Shown one piece after another: positions 1 through 10,290 of a stretch of 64,000 nucleotides of DNA. The notes under the pieces were generated by a model. The model had not been told where the DNA came from and made no database searches. It saw only the letters and a list, made by a program, of their open reading frames with translations. The number at the start of each line of letters is the position of its first letter. The first letter of the stretch is position 1. Made by a program: the position numbers and the translations under genes. The DNA comes from Diplonema papillatum (lineage: Eukaryota > Euglenozoa > Diplonemea > Diplonemida > Diplonemidae): the NCBI GenBank assembly GCA_030068145.1, contig JAPJBO010000850.1, forward strand, positions 1-64,000. Direction: 5' to 3'.

Positions 1-486
1 GTATAGACACCCAGATGGCCACCAGCTGCACGTGGAGTATAATAATGTAGCCCCCACCCCGTAATACGGAGTCCCCTACGCAGTTCGCGCGGAGTTCTTG
101 CGTCCTTCGTCACTTCGGTTTTCGGGGGTACCCCTATCGCGGATTCCTACCACCCAACGTGAGCCAGGTCCACCTCTATTTCCTGGAAGTGCATGGAACT
201 GCCAGGGGGCGGAACGGCTCACAACAAGAACAACACACGATGCCGGGTTTTCTTTTCTTGTATAAGCACAGTGGTTTTCCGCTTAGCCAACAAAATGAAA
301 TTGGTTGGCTAAAAAACGTCACAGTTCACAAAAAGAGGTCAAAAATGTTTGCTTGGTGTCAGGAGGGTCGGCAGGTTGTGGCTTCCGGCTTGGTGTAGAA
401 CTGTGCGTAGATGGAAAAATATTCCTGTGGCGAAAAAAGCTTTTTAGCCAACCCCATTTTCGTGGAAAAATGGGTTTTTAGGCAAA
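1..486. other. Intergenic, no gene seen
   Basis: No reading frame here has support beyond length. A TATAAGCAC stretch near 264 resembles the A-tail end of repeat R1 (minus orientation) but the rest of R1 is missing. Nothing else is recognised. Confidence 0.5.
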
Positions 487-776
487 AGAATATTATTTGA
501 GGAGACTGCCAGTTGCGATAGATCAAAGGAGGTAAATGTGCTGTAGCCCATACGAAACACAGGTAAATCTGGGTTTAGTGGCGGGCGTAAGCGTTCAACA
601 AAAAATGCCGAAACAGCTCGATAGGTCGGATGCGGTGAGCTGGTGAACAGGGTGATCGGGACTGATGTCCCGTCCCTTGCGTAAGCGTTCAACAAAAAAG
701 ACCCACTTTGTAGTTGTATTGTTTTCTCCCCTCTAGCCTCCTTCGAAATGAGCACAAGGCAGTCCCTCGAGTATTT
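487..776 (-). repeat. R1 dispersed repeat, copy with internal insertion
   Basis: R1 is a ~215-bp repeat. In its A-tail orientation it starts AATACTCGAGG and ends GTGCTTATACAAAA. This copy lies on the minus strand and carries about 75 extra bases (roughly 607-681). The extra piece is bounded on both sides by the same ~20-bp stretch (GCGTAAGCGTTCAAC and following A run), as expected for a slipped duplication or insertion inside the element. Confidence 0.85.
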
Positions 777-1235
777 TCGCTGCGTGAGTCACTTTTGGAG
801 CGCGTTCGTCGTGGTGCAACTCGCGAACGTTGGTCGGGCTAGTGACAACAATTTTCATTGACCAGAATCTGCAAGGATTCCCGGGTCACTTCTTGGAAGG
901 GTGTTCGCAAGAAAGCGACATGAAAGTGAACACACTATAATATTATAAGAAGCCCGGTCACGGGTGTGTGAATGCTGAGAGAAATCGCCTGCTGGAACCA
1001 CGTTTGCGCTCCTTACATTTCATCGTTCTTGCAAATTGGTGCTACCTTGCAGCTTCCAAGGTGGGTAGAAGGCGCGTGGCACGGGGCGAGAGATTTGTGC
1101 GTGTTGATTGAAAGAAGGTTGTGTAGCGGTCGCTGACGCCGTTTTGTGTTATTTCTACTTTCTTCGATGCTCGTTGCGAGGCGGGGTGCGGGCTGCTTCA
1201 CTATTTCTCCGCATGTTGCCTTCTTGTTGCGTTAG
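777..1235. other. Intergenic, no gene seen
   Basis: No coding or RNA signal is recognised in this stretch. Short ORFs on both strands lack any family resemblance. Confidence 0.5.
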
Positions 1236-1955
1236 TGGGGAGTCATTTGCATGCAAATGAGTACCGCACTACACGTTGTGCGCGCGGGTCAGATTCTGTC
1301 ATGATCAGCCCCCATCTCCTGGGGGATCTGTTCCACCATGATTTCAGAGAAATCTGGATCTATCTGCAAAAACATGAAACTTTACCAGGATGCGGACGTA
1401 TAAATCCCAGGAGAACCTGGATCTCTCGGCGTGCGGCACGGCGGAAAAGAGCAAGCGAAGATTCCGATGCCTCCTCTGAATACGAACTTGTCACTAGCTC
1501 ACAGCGACAGTTGCAACCGACAAAGGCTGCACCACGAAAGCGCGGCAAAAGTGACCCTTCCGGAGTCACGTAGCGAAAAGCTGGCACAGTGTGGCACCCA
1601 TTTGCCTGCAAATGACTCCCGACTAACGCAGCAAGAAGTACGACTTCGACGAGCGTGCGAAATGTCGGACGCTAGCGTCTGTCAAGAGCATGCGTGACTC
1701 AGCCGTGTATTAAAGGTGAGATGAGAGGCGTCGGCTCACTCTGTCAAAGGACTTTACCACTAACGCAACAAGAAGCGAGTGTCCGATGCAACCCCTTGTC
1801 AATACCACCCAACGACTGCGACGCGCGTGCGAAATGTCGGACGCTAGCGTCTGTCAAGAGCATGCGTGACTCAGCCGTGTTTTAAAGGTGAGATGAGAGG
1901 CATCGGCTCACTCTGTCAAAGGACCATACCACTAACGCAACAAGAAGACGGCAAA
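1236..1955. repeat. R4 tandem/dispersed repeat block with ATTTGCATGCAAAT palindromes
   Basis: A unit containing GTCGGACGCTAGCGTCTG, followed by a conserved tail to AACGCAACAAGAAG, occurs at 1653-1775 and again at 1825-1946, a spacing of 172 bp. The block is framed by ATTTGCATGCAAAT (1247) and a one-base variant (1602). The same palindrome with the same CCCACTAACGCAACAAGAAG tail recurs at 4430-4465, and the GCTAGCGTC unit recurs inverted at 57815-57890. Confidence 0.75.
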
Positions 1956-2671
1956 GGCGGAACTCCTGGCGCACTCTCACACGCCGTCGTCGAGAACGAC
2001 GAGAGAAACAGATGCCGCCACGGCCACATCCCCGCCTGATGTCTCCAAACGAGGATTCACGAGCTGTTTGTTTGAAGCCCGCTTGTCGCTCGAAACGGAT
2101 AAGCTACGGTGCCGGAGACCGTGGGAAGAACAGGCTCTTTCGTAGTACAAAAGGTGGGCAGACGGAGAGGTTCGCTTGAGGATACCCGGGGGTTTTAAGT
2201 CCCCGGGTGACCATCGTCGAAAGGGTTCCTTCACGAACTCGTATATTGGTGTGCACATTTTATTTGCGGTCGTAGCAGTGCATCGGCGTGTGCGTGTCTT
2301 TGTTGCCTGTTGCCGACAGTTCGACCTTTTTACAGTGTGCTCCCATTTCCTTTTTGTGACCAGTCGGTCCGGGGGGGCGTTGAAACTGTTTCTTGCGCTG
2401 AGCGGGTCGGTTCTTTTGTGTTTCCGACGCATTGATTATTCTAATCTTCAAAAGTCTTGAAAACCTTGAAGATTTTGTCTTCTATGTGGCCGCTGGTAAC
2501 GTAGGTGCCTTCACAGCGCACTCGCTCTGTGCTAGCACCTTCCGCGTTCATTGGCCACAAGTTCTTTTCTGCGTGAGCATGCTTGACCGCTGCACTGTGG
2601 TTGATGGTGCGCTGAGAGCAAAAGGACTGCGCACACTACACTGTACGGGTACCCCCCACTGCCCGGACAGC
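1956..2671. other. Intergenic, with R13 and R2 fragments
   Basis: 2038-2120 is a diverged copy of R13 (TGATGTCTCCAAACGA start), also at 60165-60225 and, inverted, near 59880-59960. 2166-2235 is a fragment of R2 (GGTTCGCTTGAGG, then a run to AAAGGGTTC). The reading frames here are not convincing. Confidence 0.5.
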
Positions 2672-2896
2672 TTTTTTTTTTGCATAAGCACCTGCTTTGT
2701 AGGAAATACTTGAGGAGGCTGCCAGCTGCAAAAGATCAAAGGAGGTAAATGTGGTGTTGCCCACACGAAACACAGGTGAATCTGGGTTTAGTGGCGGGCG
2801 TAAGCGTTCAACAAAAAAGACCCACTTTGTAGTTGTATTGTTTTCTCCCCCTCTAGCCTCCTTCGAAGTAAGCACAAGGCAGCCCCTCGAGTATTT
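2672..2896 (-). repeat. R1 dispersed repeat, full-length
   Basis: Near-complete R1 copy on the minus strand. The plus strand begins with a run of nine or more T (the tail) followed by GCATAAGCACCTGC and ends CCCTCGAGTATTTTT. Confidence 0.9.
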
Positions 2897-2940
2897 TTTG
2901 AAGATATCTTCAAGGCCAGCCTTGAAGATATCTTCAAGCG
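2897..2940. repeat. Double palindrome next to R1
   Basis: TTGAAGATATCTTCAA occurs twice, separated by GGCCAGCC. Each copy is a perfect palindrome and the whole stretch can fold into one larger hairpin. It abuts the 5' end of the R1 copy. Confidence 0.8.
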
Positions 2941-3050
2941 AGATTCTGGGAAGATAAATGGCCCTCCATCTTCATCAAATGTTCTCTGTTCCGACGAGCC
3001 GATGGAGCCCTGTAGTGCATGGCCAGGTCAAGCCAGCGCCTGTGTCCCAA

Positions 3051-3092
3051 CTTCGAAATAAGCACAAGGCACTCCCTCGAGTATTTTGAAGC
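3051..3092 (-). repeat. R1 5'-end fragment
   Basis: Only the outermost ~40 bp of R1 (CTTCGAAATAAGCACAAGGC to CTCGAGTATTTT) is present, about 150 bp from the preceding full copy. Confidence 0.7.
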
Positions 3093-3650
3093 TGAAATAT
3101 TTCGGTCCCTTTCTCTGAGACAGGGAATAAACAAGATGAGCCAATTCACTTCCTGCCCGATCGAACGTTTTCGAGCCTTGCAGTTTCGGGGTTAGAATGC
3201 AAATAATCCGCATCAATCAGAAATCGCCGTCGTTTAAAGTTAGAATGCAAATAATCTGTGGCGATAATCTGCGTCTGCTCTCTATCGTGACTATCTCTCA
3301 CGAGCGCACCGGGTAATCATCGCATAATCGAGCTCAGGTGGGAGGAGGTGAATTGGCTCACAAGAACTGTTGGAGACAACCGTTTGCAAGTCGCAGATCT
3401 GAGATAGTGCCAAGCACGCGGCAGCAGGTATAAACGAAGGACCTCGGCTCCACACCGGAACCACAGGAAGGGACGGTGGTGGAGCGGGAAACATCCACCC
3501 TTCTCGCGTGTTCGTAGCGAAGAACAAAAAAGTCTGCTCGTTTTCATTTTTTTTTTTTTTCCTCAGTTCCCCAATTGTTTCCTTTTTTTGAGCGTGAGCA
3601 AATTTATCCGTCGGGCTTCCCTCGTATTATTATTATTATCTTTTTTATGT
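3093..3650. other. Intergenic, no gene seen
   Basis: No gene recognised. A T-rich stretch near 3548-3560 and mixed low-complexity sequence follow. Confidence 0.5.
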
Positions 3651-3773
3651 ATTTTTTTTTGTATAAGCACCTGCGTAAGCGTTCAACAAAAAAGACCCAC
3701 TTTGTAGTTGTATTGTTTTCTCCCCCTCTAGCCTCCTTCGAAATGAGCACAAGGCAGTCCCTCGAGTATTTTG
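3651..3773 (-). repeat. R1 copy with internal deletion
   Basis: Both R1 ends are present (TTTTTGTATAAGCACCTGC and CCCTCGAGTATTTT) but about 100 internal bases are gone: the tail end joins directly to GCGTAAGCGTTCAAC. Confidence 0.85.
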
Positions 3774-5148
3774 GGAGGGGGGGTTTCTTTTTTTTTGTCA
3801 TTTTCGTTTTTTATTTTGCGAAAGGTGGTCCTTAGGTGGAGCAGCAGCTGAATCCGGTGACAGATTTAGCTAGTGAGCAGCGAACACCTCCCCTTTTTTT
3901 ACGAGCGCAAGTGTAATGGAGAAAAGCCTGCTAAATGGCAGCCAGGGACGGTGCTGCGGCGGCTAGGTTTTCCAAAAGAAATAAAGCATCGAGCGACGTG
4001 GCGAGCCGTAGGGCTTGGCCATTGCACTGAACACACGAGCCCGCAGGGCAGAGCGGACGGGGGCTGTGGCAGTGTGGCTTTGCTTCGACTCAACCTGTTT
4101 GCACGCTGCGGTCGACTGCTGAGCTCCTCCCCGGAGCAAGTTTTTTGCCTTCCTTTCCTCCTTTCGAAAAGGCCCTCGGTTCTACAATGTGCAGACACGT
4201 TGCGGAAGCGGTTCTTCAAAAGCGAGAAGAAGTGCTCTTCCGAACTCAGCCGGAGCGGTGGGACCTGGAAGCAAAAAGAATCGGAGAACCAGGGGGGCTG
4301 TGACAAGAGGGTGCAGGCGAGTGACGCAACCCTGGCCACAAGAACCTGGTTTTCGAACCAGAAGTCATCGCCCCGAGCGTGTTTCAGCCGATCCCTCCTG
4401 ATAGACCGTGCTGGCATAGTGTACTCATTTGCATGCAAATGACTCCCCACTAACGCAACAAGAAGTGGGGCAGGCGGGCCTGTGACCCGCTTTGAGAACC
4501 CTGGATGAACCCGGCATGTGTGCCGTTTACGGATACATGTCGGCTTCCTACTCATGGGGGACCAAGGTAGGCACTCTCACACCTCAAACCCGGACCCACC
4601 ACTGATGCAACAAGAAGACGGTATACTGTGATAATTTGATAATTTGAAGTTAGAGCGCAGAGTATTCGTAGGCCTGCATTAATCACGCGGTTACTACGTG
4701 TGACCAACTACCAACTACCATTCAATCGCTGTCGTGCTTCAGGTTACGATAGTTTGAAGTTAGAACGCAGAATATCCGTGATACGGGAGGACCTCACGTA
4801 TTGGTGTGTCTCTGATTCACCGCTCTTGTCTGGTTGCGAGGCAAGGCGAAGCCACGAAGCCACTGATCTCGCTGCTGACCGCATGCAGTGGTGCTGCTAC
4901 TGGAAGCAAGCCACCCTTAACAAAATTGGTGCCGCGTGACGTGTCCGTCCGGCTGATTACTATCCGTGCGTCTGCTACGGTGAACTTCGTGACGCCTCAG
5001 GACACTGGGCTTGAAAAACAGGGGCAAGGGTGGGTGGGCAAGCGAGGGCTGAACATACGTTACTTTTGGGTTGGCAAAAATGGTAACACCCTTGCACAAG
5101 TGTTAGTTCTTGTGGGAATAGTATCAATCGTATAAGATCTTCGATCTT
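3774..5148. other. Intergenic block of diverged repeats
   Basis: No gene is supported; the long overlapping frames on both strands (3873-4555) are Ser/Arg-rich with no family match. Visible repeats: 4010-4110 resembles R7 (also at 27.4 and 59.1 kb); 4427-4465 is the R4 palindrome and tail; 4546-4600 is one unit of the array at 10085-10290; 4985-5080 (GACGCCTCAGGACAC) recurs near 39435 and 41886. Confidence 0.45.
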
Positions 5149-5308
5149 GTAAAGGGGGTCGAATAATAACACCTGTGTTATTATTCGATTTGTCGAATAC
5201 TAAAAAAAGCTCCGGGTAGCCGAACAGTAGCATGATCAAATAGTGGTAGTGTTTTTAGACAACCAGACGTGTGTCAAAACTGTTATTGTTCGACCCCTCC
5301 CCCTTTAC
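5149..5308. mobile_element. 160-bp MITE-like inverted-repeat element
   Basis: The ends are imperfect inverted repeats: GTAAAGGGGGTCGAATAAT at the left and the complement ATTGTTCGACCCC...CCCCCTTTAC at the right, differing by a small insertion. Near the left end CGAATAATAACAC pairs perfectly with its downstream complement. A truncated inverted relative lies at 44193-44300, sharing the ends and the CTACTGTTCGGCT interior. There is no coding capacity, so it would be non-autonomous. Confidence 0.75.
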
Positions 5309-5612
5309 GACTGCGACTGGGAAAAGTGATATTCCTTGTCCGGTGCTGACATAACTCCGGCTCTTGGTAGTAGATGGGGATCTGCTCAGTTCCCCCTCAT
5401 AAACTAGAACGACGCGATCGGCATTACACCTCGGAAGTTATTCTCATCAAAATGAAAGTTCGTCAATCGCACAACCGCGGCTGATACAAACTAATGATGA
5501 TGATGATGATGATGAGATGAAGAGAGAGTTGTTCTCGACAAACGCAGTGCCTGAACGTTTTTTTACGTTTAGCTGGATTCAGGACGCAACTTAAAACGCC
5601 ACGCCACGGTTT
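5309..5612. other. Intergenic with ATG-repeat microsatellite
   Basis: A trinucleotide run of about seven ATG units lies at 5493-5514. Nothing else is recognised. Confidence 0.6.
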
Positions 5613-5615
5613 GCG

Positions 5616-5683
5616 GCGACGAGCTTCTCATTTCATTATTTTTAACAAACGTGAAATGTTGGAGGAAATGAGAAGCTCGTCGC
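5616..5683. repeat. Perfect 19-bp inverted repeat (hairpin)
   Basis: Bases 5616-5634 are the exact reverse complement of 5665-5683, with a 30-base loop. As RNA the stem extends about three more pairs with one G-U. It could be a hairpin RNA or the remnant of a fold-back element; no gene context decides. Confidence 0.75.
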
Positions 5684-6270
5684 TGCTTTAGACTGGCTTC
5701 TTGTTTTAAGAAGCCGGGGTTTTTTGAGTTTCCGACCTGTGAGGCGGGTTGTGAGTGAGGTGAGAGTCTGGAAACAAGGAAGGAATGGATGTCAAGGTTG
5801 CTGTGTTCTCCGTTTGGGTAAGTCGTTCTTGCTTTTCTGCTATCTGACATTTTTGCATATGGGGTAGTCTGGCTTTTGCTGCGTGCACCCTGCCAAGTGG
5901 CCCAGCGCGGATGAAGACGGCCGGGGCGAGGATCGTTACACGACTGAAAAAAATGTGGCACGCGTCGATGCCGATGCGTCGCCCCAACTGAGGATGGAAG
6001 ACAGCGCTCCCAGCGCGTAGCACTGGTTTTCCTCTGGGGGCATCGGCAACTTCTTTTCGTTTTTTTTATACTCTTTTTTGCTGTGCTCGTTTTTGCTTTG
6101 CTTTCTGCTGGGTCACAGTGGGTGGAGATCTTTTTTAATTTTCTTTTGGTTGACGTTTGAGAAAAGAAGAATTCTTTACCCAGATAGGGAATGGAATGAG
6201 ACGGGGGGAGCGGGCAGGCGGGTGGAATCCCCGGTTGGCAGAGAGCATGCGGTTCGCTTTGCTTCCGGGG

Positions 6271-6293
6271 TGTGTGTGTGTGTGTGTGTGTGT
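6271..6293 (-). repeat. TG/CA tract at a probable intron 3' end
   Basis: On the minus strand the tract follows CTCTAAC directly, the branch-like motif seen before several acceptors in this window. A possible small exon downstream (about 6177-6262) ends at CTGG|GTAAAG. The exon is not proven. Confidence 0.45.
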
Positions 6294-6362
6294 TAGAGAC
6301 CGTGTTTTTACGTGGTGCCCTCCTGTACGAGGGGCGTCCACGCCTCCTTCTGTTTCAAGTAA

Positions 6363-6735
6363 CCGCTGACGCTCCCGCAGGTTGCGAGTAGGGGTCCGTT
6401 TTCAACTGGGGGTGGTGCCTCGAACAGCACCTCGCGATTCCTCCATTGTCAGCTTCACACTCGCCGCAGCGCTCCAGTCTGTGGGCTGTGCAGAATTGCA
6501 CCCGCGGCCTTAGGCCATCTCCTTCATGATGGTGCTGTTTATACCGGCAACAGGTCTCCGCTGGCAGGCGCTTCTTCGCACATCCCTTGCATCGGGGCTT
6601 CCTATGTAGTGCGCATATTTCGCCTGGGCGAGCCGTGTTCACCGCGTCCTTGGGGGCCTTCTTCGGTTGCGCCCCTCTGCACGCTCCTGCACCCGGAACC
6701 TTGTCTACCATCTCGACTCTTGCCTTCCAGTCGGT
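6363..6735 (-). CDS. Exon of a Cys/His-rich (putative zinc-binding) protein
   Basis: The family is not recognised. The open frame on the minus strand encodes two successive copies of one spacing pattern, C-x2-H-x4-C-x2-C-x9-CC-x2..4-HH; the first contains RCKGC and ETCC, the second RCGEC and ARCC. The pattern resembles a compressed B-box zinc finger, so metal binding is likely, but function is unknown. The same pattern occurs in an unrelated-looking frame at 21377-22205, strong evidence that both are real coding sequence. The 5' edge is inferred: upstream are CCTAAC and a CA tract (6756-6786), then an AG near 6736. The 3' edge is inferred at TCAGCG|GTTACT, because the frame stops ten bases later. 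No start codon is assigned; other exons are unresolved. Confidence 0.55.
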
Positions 6736-6755
6736 CTTCCCTTGCGCCCATCGTG

Positions 6756-6786
6756 CGTGTGTGTGTGTGTGCGTGTGTGTGAGTGA
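6756..6786 (-). repeat. TG/CA tract upstream of the Cys/His exon
   Basis: On the minus strand CCTAACGCACAC leads into a CA-rich run and then the Cys/His-rich frame. This matches the branch-motif plus CA-tract arrangement of other acceptors here. Read through as protein it gives a meaningless His-Thr run, which supports intron status. Confidence 0.5.
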
Positions 6787-7074
6787 GTGTGCGTTAGGAC
6801 GCCCTTTTTCAACGCGTGTACGATAGGGACCGTCCACGGGTAGAAAGTCATGCGTTGATCGTTCGTATGTGGCTTCGGCCGTGTCCACGAACTCGGATAC
6901 GGTACGAGTAGACCGTGTTGTTGTCCGAAGCTCGCTGATTAGCCGGCAACTGCCCGAATTGAAATTCGGCGGCGATCACCGATGCGAGTGCCTGGGAGTT
7001 GAGATCGACCGCACTGCCACAAAAGCGTAAGTGGCGCTTCTTGCGGCCGCAATCTGCACCGCCAGTTCACCGCG

Positions 7075-7565
7075 TTCGCCAGTTGCTGAAGAACGCGGGG
7101 CTAAAGACTGCGGTATGGGGGGGATGCAACCAAACAGGATCCGCACAGAATGGCAGGTGATCCGTGAGCGCTGCTGCTGCTGCTGCCGGCCCCGTTCCCC
7201 TGGCAGGCACGGGTTCCGATTGCCCCACACGTGGTCAGGCAGACAGACGGAGCTCTCCCGTGGCGCCGTTCGCCAGTTGAATAACGCGGGGCTGAAGACT
7301 GCGGTATGGGGGGGATGCAGCCAAACAGGATCCGCACAGAATGGCAGCGCTGCTGCTGCTGCTGCCAGCCCAAATACCCTGGCAGGCACGGGCTCCGGTT
7401 GCCTCACACGTGGTCAGGCAGACAGCCGGAGCTCTCCCGTGGCTCTTCTTGCGTACGCAATCTGCACCGCCAGTACACCGCGTTTGCCAGTTGCTGAAGA
7501 ACGCCGTACTGGAGACTGCGGTATGGGCAAACAGGATCGCGAACAGAATGGCAGGAGATCCTGAA

Positions 7566-7641
<76 letters not shown>

Positions 7642-7645
7642 GCCG
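7075..7645. repeat. Three-copy tandem repeat containing CTG tracts
   Basis: A unit of about 190-217 bp starts at 7075, 7267 and about 7484 (GCCAGTTG...AACGC). Each unit carries the GGCAGGCACGGG and GTGGTCAGGCAGACAG blocks or parts of them, and each has a CTG run at the same place: 5 units at 7171-7185, 5 at 7350-7364 and 24 at 7568-7639. Long frames across it (up to 388 codons) are repeat-driven and not accepted as genes. Confidence 0.85.
7568..7639. repeat. Uninterrupted (CTG)24 trinucleotide repeat
   Basis: Seventy-two bases of pure CTG, i.e. CAG on the minus strand, 150 bp beyond the stop codon of the minus-strand gene at 7788-9482. If that gene has a normal 3' UTR, the CAG run would be transcribed in it. 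Its two sister tracts have only five units each. Confidence 0.95.
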
Positions 7646-7787
7646 GAGAAAGGCCGGGAACAATTGCCCCCCCGCCCCTTCTCACCCCCATCCCCCCATT
7701 TTCCCGATTCCCCCCTCCCCCCCCCCACACACGCGCGCGAGACAAAAGATTTTTCCCCACGGGATTTTAGGGACCCGCCCCGGCCGC

Positions 7788-9482
7788 TCATCGCTGCTGG
7801 CTCGGGGGGTGGAAGTTCGGGTTCAGCTGCATGGGGAACATCGGGATCTCGCCGGCCTGCGGCGCCGCCGCGTCGGAGGGCAGCTGGAACGGGAAGAAGC
7901 CGAACGGCTGCTGCGCCGCGGGGGCGGCGTCCGCGGTGGATGGGAGCGCCATGGGCAGGGCGGCGGCGGGGTTGAACATCAGCGACAGGCTCTGCTGGAG
8001 CAGCAGCTGCTGCAGCTGCTGCAGCTGCGCGAGGTTCTGCGGCGCCGCCGGCAGGAAGAGCGGCTGCATCCCGAGCCCCCCGACCATCTGCGGGTACAGC
8101 TGCATCGGAAACGTGCTCCCGCCGACGGCGGTTGGCCCCTCCGTGGTGTCCTGCACGGGCCGTCTCTGCACCGGCTCCGCCGGCTTTTGGCCCCAGTTCG
8201 ACGACTCGGAGGGCGGTGCGTCACCGCTCCGGGAAGGCGAGAGGGCCGGCGGGTTGTAGTACGCGTTGCCCGCGTCCGACTTCCGGGCGCGGACCTTCTC
8301 CTTGGCAGGCTGCGCGACCGCCGGCTCCGCCTGGCACTCCTCGAAGACGTCGGACCACGTCCTCACAGTACGGTGCGGGTCGTCGGTATCGCCCGTCGTC
8401 AGCGACGATGCCTCGTACTGACTCCTCGACAGCGTCAGCCTGTGTTTCTCCGCCCGACCCTGACCAGCCCACTTGTTCTCCTTCGTGTAGAGGTACGACG
8501 AGTGTGAGTACTCTATGCGGACGACAGCGCGGACGCCGAACAAGTCGAGCTTGACGCCGTCGGTGCCCTTCTTGATGACCTCCGCGACTGCTTTATTCGC
8601 GGTTTTCAGCAGCAGCTGCGCGTACTTCCGCTTGTCTTTGTGCTGCTCCTGCCGGGTTACCCGCATCGAAATCGGCGGCACCACGACGTCCTCCCAGTGC
8701 GGGTCGATCTGGTCGGCGATGTGGCGGGCGGCGCTGAGGGTCAACCTGCACGGGTTCGAAAACACGGCTTCGTACGCGCGCTTGTCCGCCGCGAGGTCCG
8801 TCGACGTGTAGTCGGTTCCCGGGCAGAGGATGATGCACCGGATCTGCAGCACGGCTGAAGACGGGGAGATGGCAACCTCCGGGTTTTTCGCGGCTTCGAT
8901 GGTGATCTTCTTCCCGCAGACCACCGCGTGGTCGGTCCCCGCGACCTTGATCGGCGAAGACAGCTCGGCGAGCGCCATTTCGCGGTCCCACACCGGGACG
9001 AGCTCCTTGATCAAGCTGCTGCCCTGCAGCTTCGCGTAGGTGTCGATCGCGGCGGCGATGTCCGCGAGGGGGGCCTCCCACGGGATGCACTTCAGCAGCA
9101 GGACGTTGACGAACCGCCCGGGGTGGTGGTGGCTGTTGCTGTGGTTGTGGCTGTGGCTGTGGTCGGCGTTCCGGGGGAGTCGCTGCTTGCCGGCGCCGGG
9201 TTTCGGCTGTTTTCGGCTGGAAAGCGCGTGGGACTCGAGGGGTTGGCCCGACGAGGCGGCGGCGGCGGGGGCGGCGCTTTGCTGCGGTTTTGGCGCCGCG
9301 GCGGGCGGGGTTGTATAATAGTCGGCTGTGGAGGCCTCGTCTTCGCCGGCGGCGGCGGTGGAGTTGGTGGAGGACAGCCGCTCGTAGAGCCTCCGCCCGC
9401 CCCGCGCCGACGGCGAGCTGGCGCCTTGGAACATTTCGAGCATCAGTGCCGTCGTCTTGTCGAGGTCCTCTTGAGGCTGCAT
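7788..9482 (-). CDS. Hypothetical Gln- and His-rich protein, 564 aa
   Basis: The family is not recognised. From the Met in MQPQEDLDKT the protein has 564 residues: an N-terminal Ser/Ala/Gly-rich region, a His-rich stretch (SHSHNHSNSHHHPG), then an ordered region of about 250 residues (from RFVNVLLLKCIPWEAPL to SSYLYTKENKW) with alternating hydrophobics that could hold RNA-binding-type folds, and a low-complexity C-terminus rich in Pro, Met and Gln (LQQLQQLLLQQ). The layout suggests a nuclear regulatory or RNA-associated protein; that is inference. The frame stays open upstream to 9770, but that part lies over T-rich intron-like sequence, so I take the later Met; a short upstream exon remains possible. 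The stop is at 7788-7790. Confidence 0.7.
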   Translation of the reverse strand: MQPQEDLDKTTALMLEMFQGASSPSARGGRRLYERLSSTNSTAAAGEDEASTADYYTTPPAAAPKPQQSAAPAAAASSGQPLESHALSSRKQPKPGAGKQRLPRNADHSHSHNHSNSHHHPGRFVNVLLLKCIPWEAPLADIAAAIDTYAKLQGSSLIKELVPVWDREMALAELSSPIKVAGTDHAVVCGKKITIEAAKNPEVAISPSSAVLQIRCIILCPGTDYTSTDLAADKRAYEAVFSNPCRLTLSAARHIADQIDPHWEDVVVPPISMRVTRQEQHKDKRKYAQLLLKTANKAVAEVIKKGTDGVKLDLFGVRAVVRIEYSHSSYLYTKENKWAGQGRAEKHRLTLSRSQYEASSLTTGDTDDPHRTVRTWSDVFEECQAEPAVAQPAKEKVRARKSDAGNAYYNPPALSPSRSGDAPPSESSNWGQKPAEPVQRRPVQDTTEGPTAVGGSTFPMQLYPQMVGGLGMQPLFLPAAPQNLAQLQQLQQLLLQQSLSLMFNPAAALPMALPSTADAAPAAQQPFGFFPFQLPSDAAAPQAGEIPMFPMQLNPNFHPPSQQR

Positions 9483-10084
9483 GCCTTCACCGGCTCCGGC
9501 TGTAGACGCCACCTTCGCACAGCTTCCCAGCTTTCCCCGCACACCCACCCCCCGTCTTTCTGCATCAAAAAGAATTTGTTTTTTACAAGAATACTTGGGG
9601 GTGTAAGGCATGTCACCACCGGGACTGTGCCCAGCACTGCCAAGTCTGCAAGAGTGCGCTGTCGACGCATCGAGATCAGAGAAGCCCAACAAATGCATCC
9701 TTTTTGGACGCACCTCCTTCAGGGAGTGCTTGGAAGTACCCATATCAAAGTGGACGGACCCTAACTTCACCCACCTCTGCGACGGTTGCTACGTCCTTGC
9801 TGATGACATCCGTCCTCAGCAAGGGCGGCCTTTTTCTTTTTCTTTTTTCTTCTTCTTCTTCGCAAGAATACTTGGGGACCGTATGTCGACGGAGGCTACA
9901 ACTACAAAGTGGGTCTTTTATTCGAACGCTTGCGCCCACTACTGGTACGGCGCGTTCGAACCTCTGTTTTGACAGTAACTGCCAGGTAACTGACAGTAAC
10001 TGGTATGTAACTTCGTGTTGTGTCGGGCGCTACTTGCCTCTCGTGTATGTCCGCCGGAGGGGAACGTGTTTTCCCAATTACTTA
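9483..10084. other. Upstream region with R1 fragment and CT-rich tract
   Basis: 9898-9950 is a partial, diverged R1 (ACAACTACAAAGTGGGTCTT). 9822-9858 (GGCGGCCTTTTTCTTTTTC) matches the end of R7 at 27650 and 59390. CAAGAATACTTGGGG occurs at 9587 and 9863. No gene is seen. Confidence 0.55.
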
Positions 10085-10290
10085 GGTAGGCACTCACACT
10101 TCAAACATAGGACCACCTACTCATGGGGGACCAAGGTAGGCACTCTCACACTTCAAACACACTTCAAACATAATACCAACGCCTACCCATGAGGGACCAA
10201 GGTAAGCACTCCCACACCTCAAAAATAGGACCAATACCTACTCATGAGGGACTAAGGAAGACACTCTTACACCTCAAACATAGGACCACA
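10085..10290. repeat. Four-unit tandem repeat, ~52-66 bp
   Basis: Units starting at AAGGTAGGCACTC or AAGGTAAGCACTC and ending near CATAGGACCA repeat at about 10085, 10132, 10199 and 10252, with CTCATG-G-GGGAC links. A single unit also sits at 4546-4600. Confidence 0.75.

Noticed and set aside
4335-4365. tRNA-like TTCGAACC box
   Set aside because: No A box or acceptor stem can be placed around it. No tRNA gene was found anywhere in the window.
3899-4555. 218-codon minus-strand ORF with a 189-codon plus-strand partner
   Set aside because: Both strands open over the same bases, Ser/Arg-rich, containing R4 and R7 repeat pieces.
7341-8507. 388-codon plus-strand ORF through the CTG repeat
   Set aside because: It consists of poly-Cys/Leu from the repeat and antisense of the 7788-9482 gene; composition is Arg/Gly-rich shadow.
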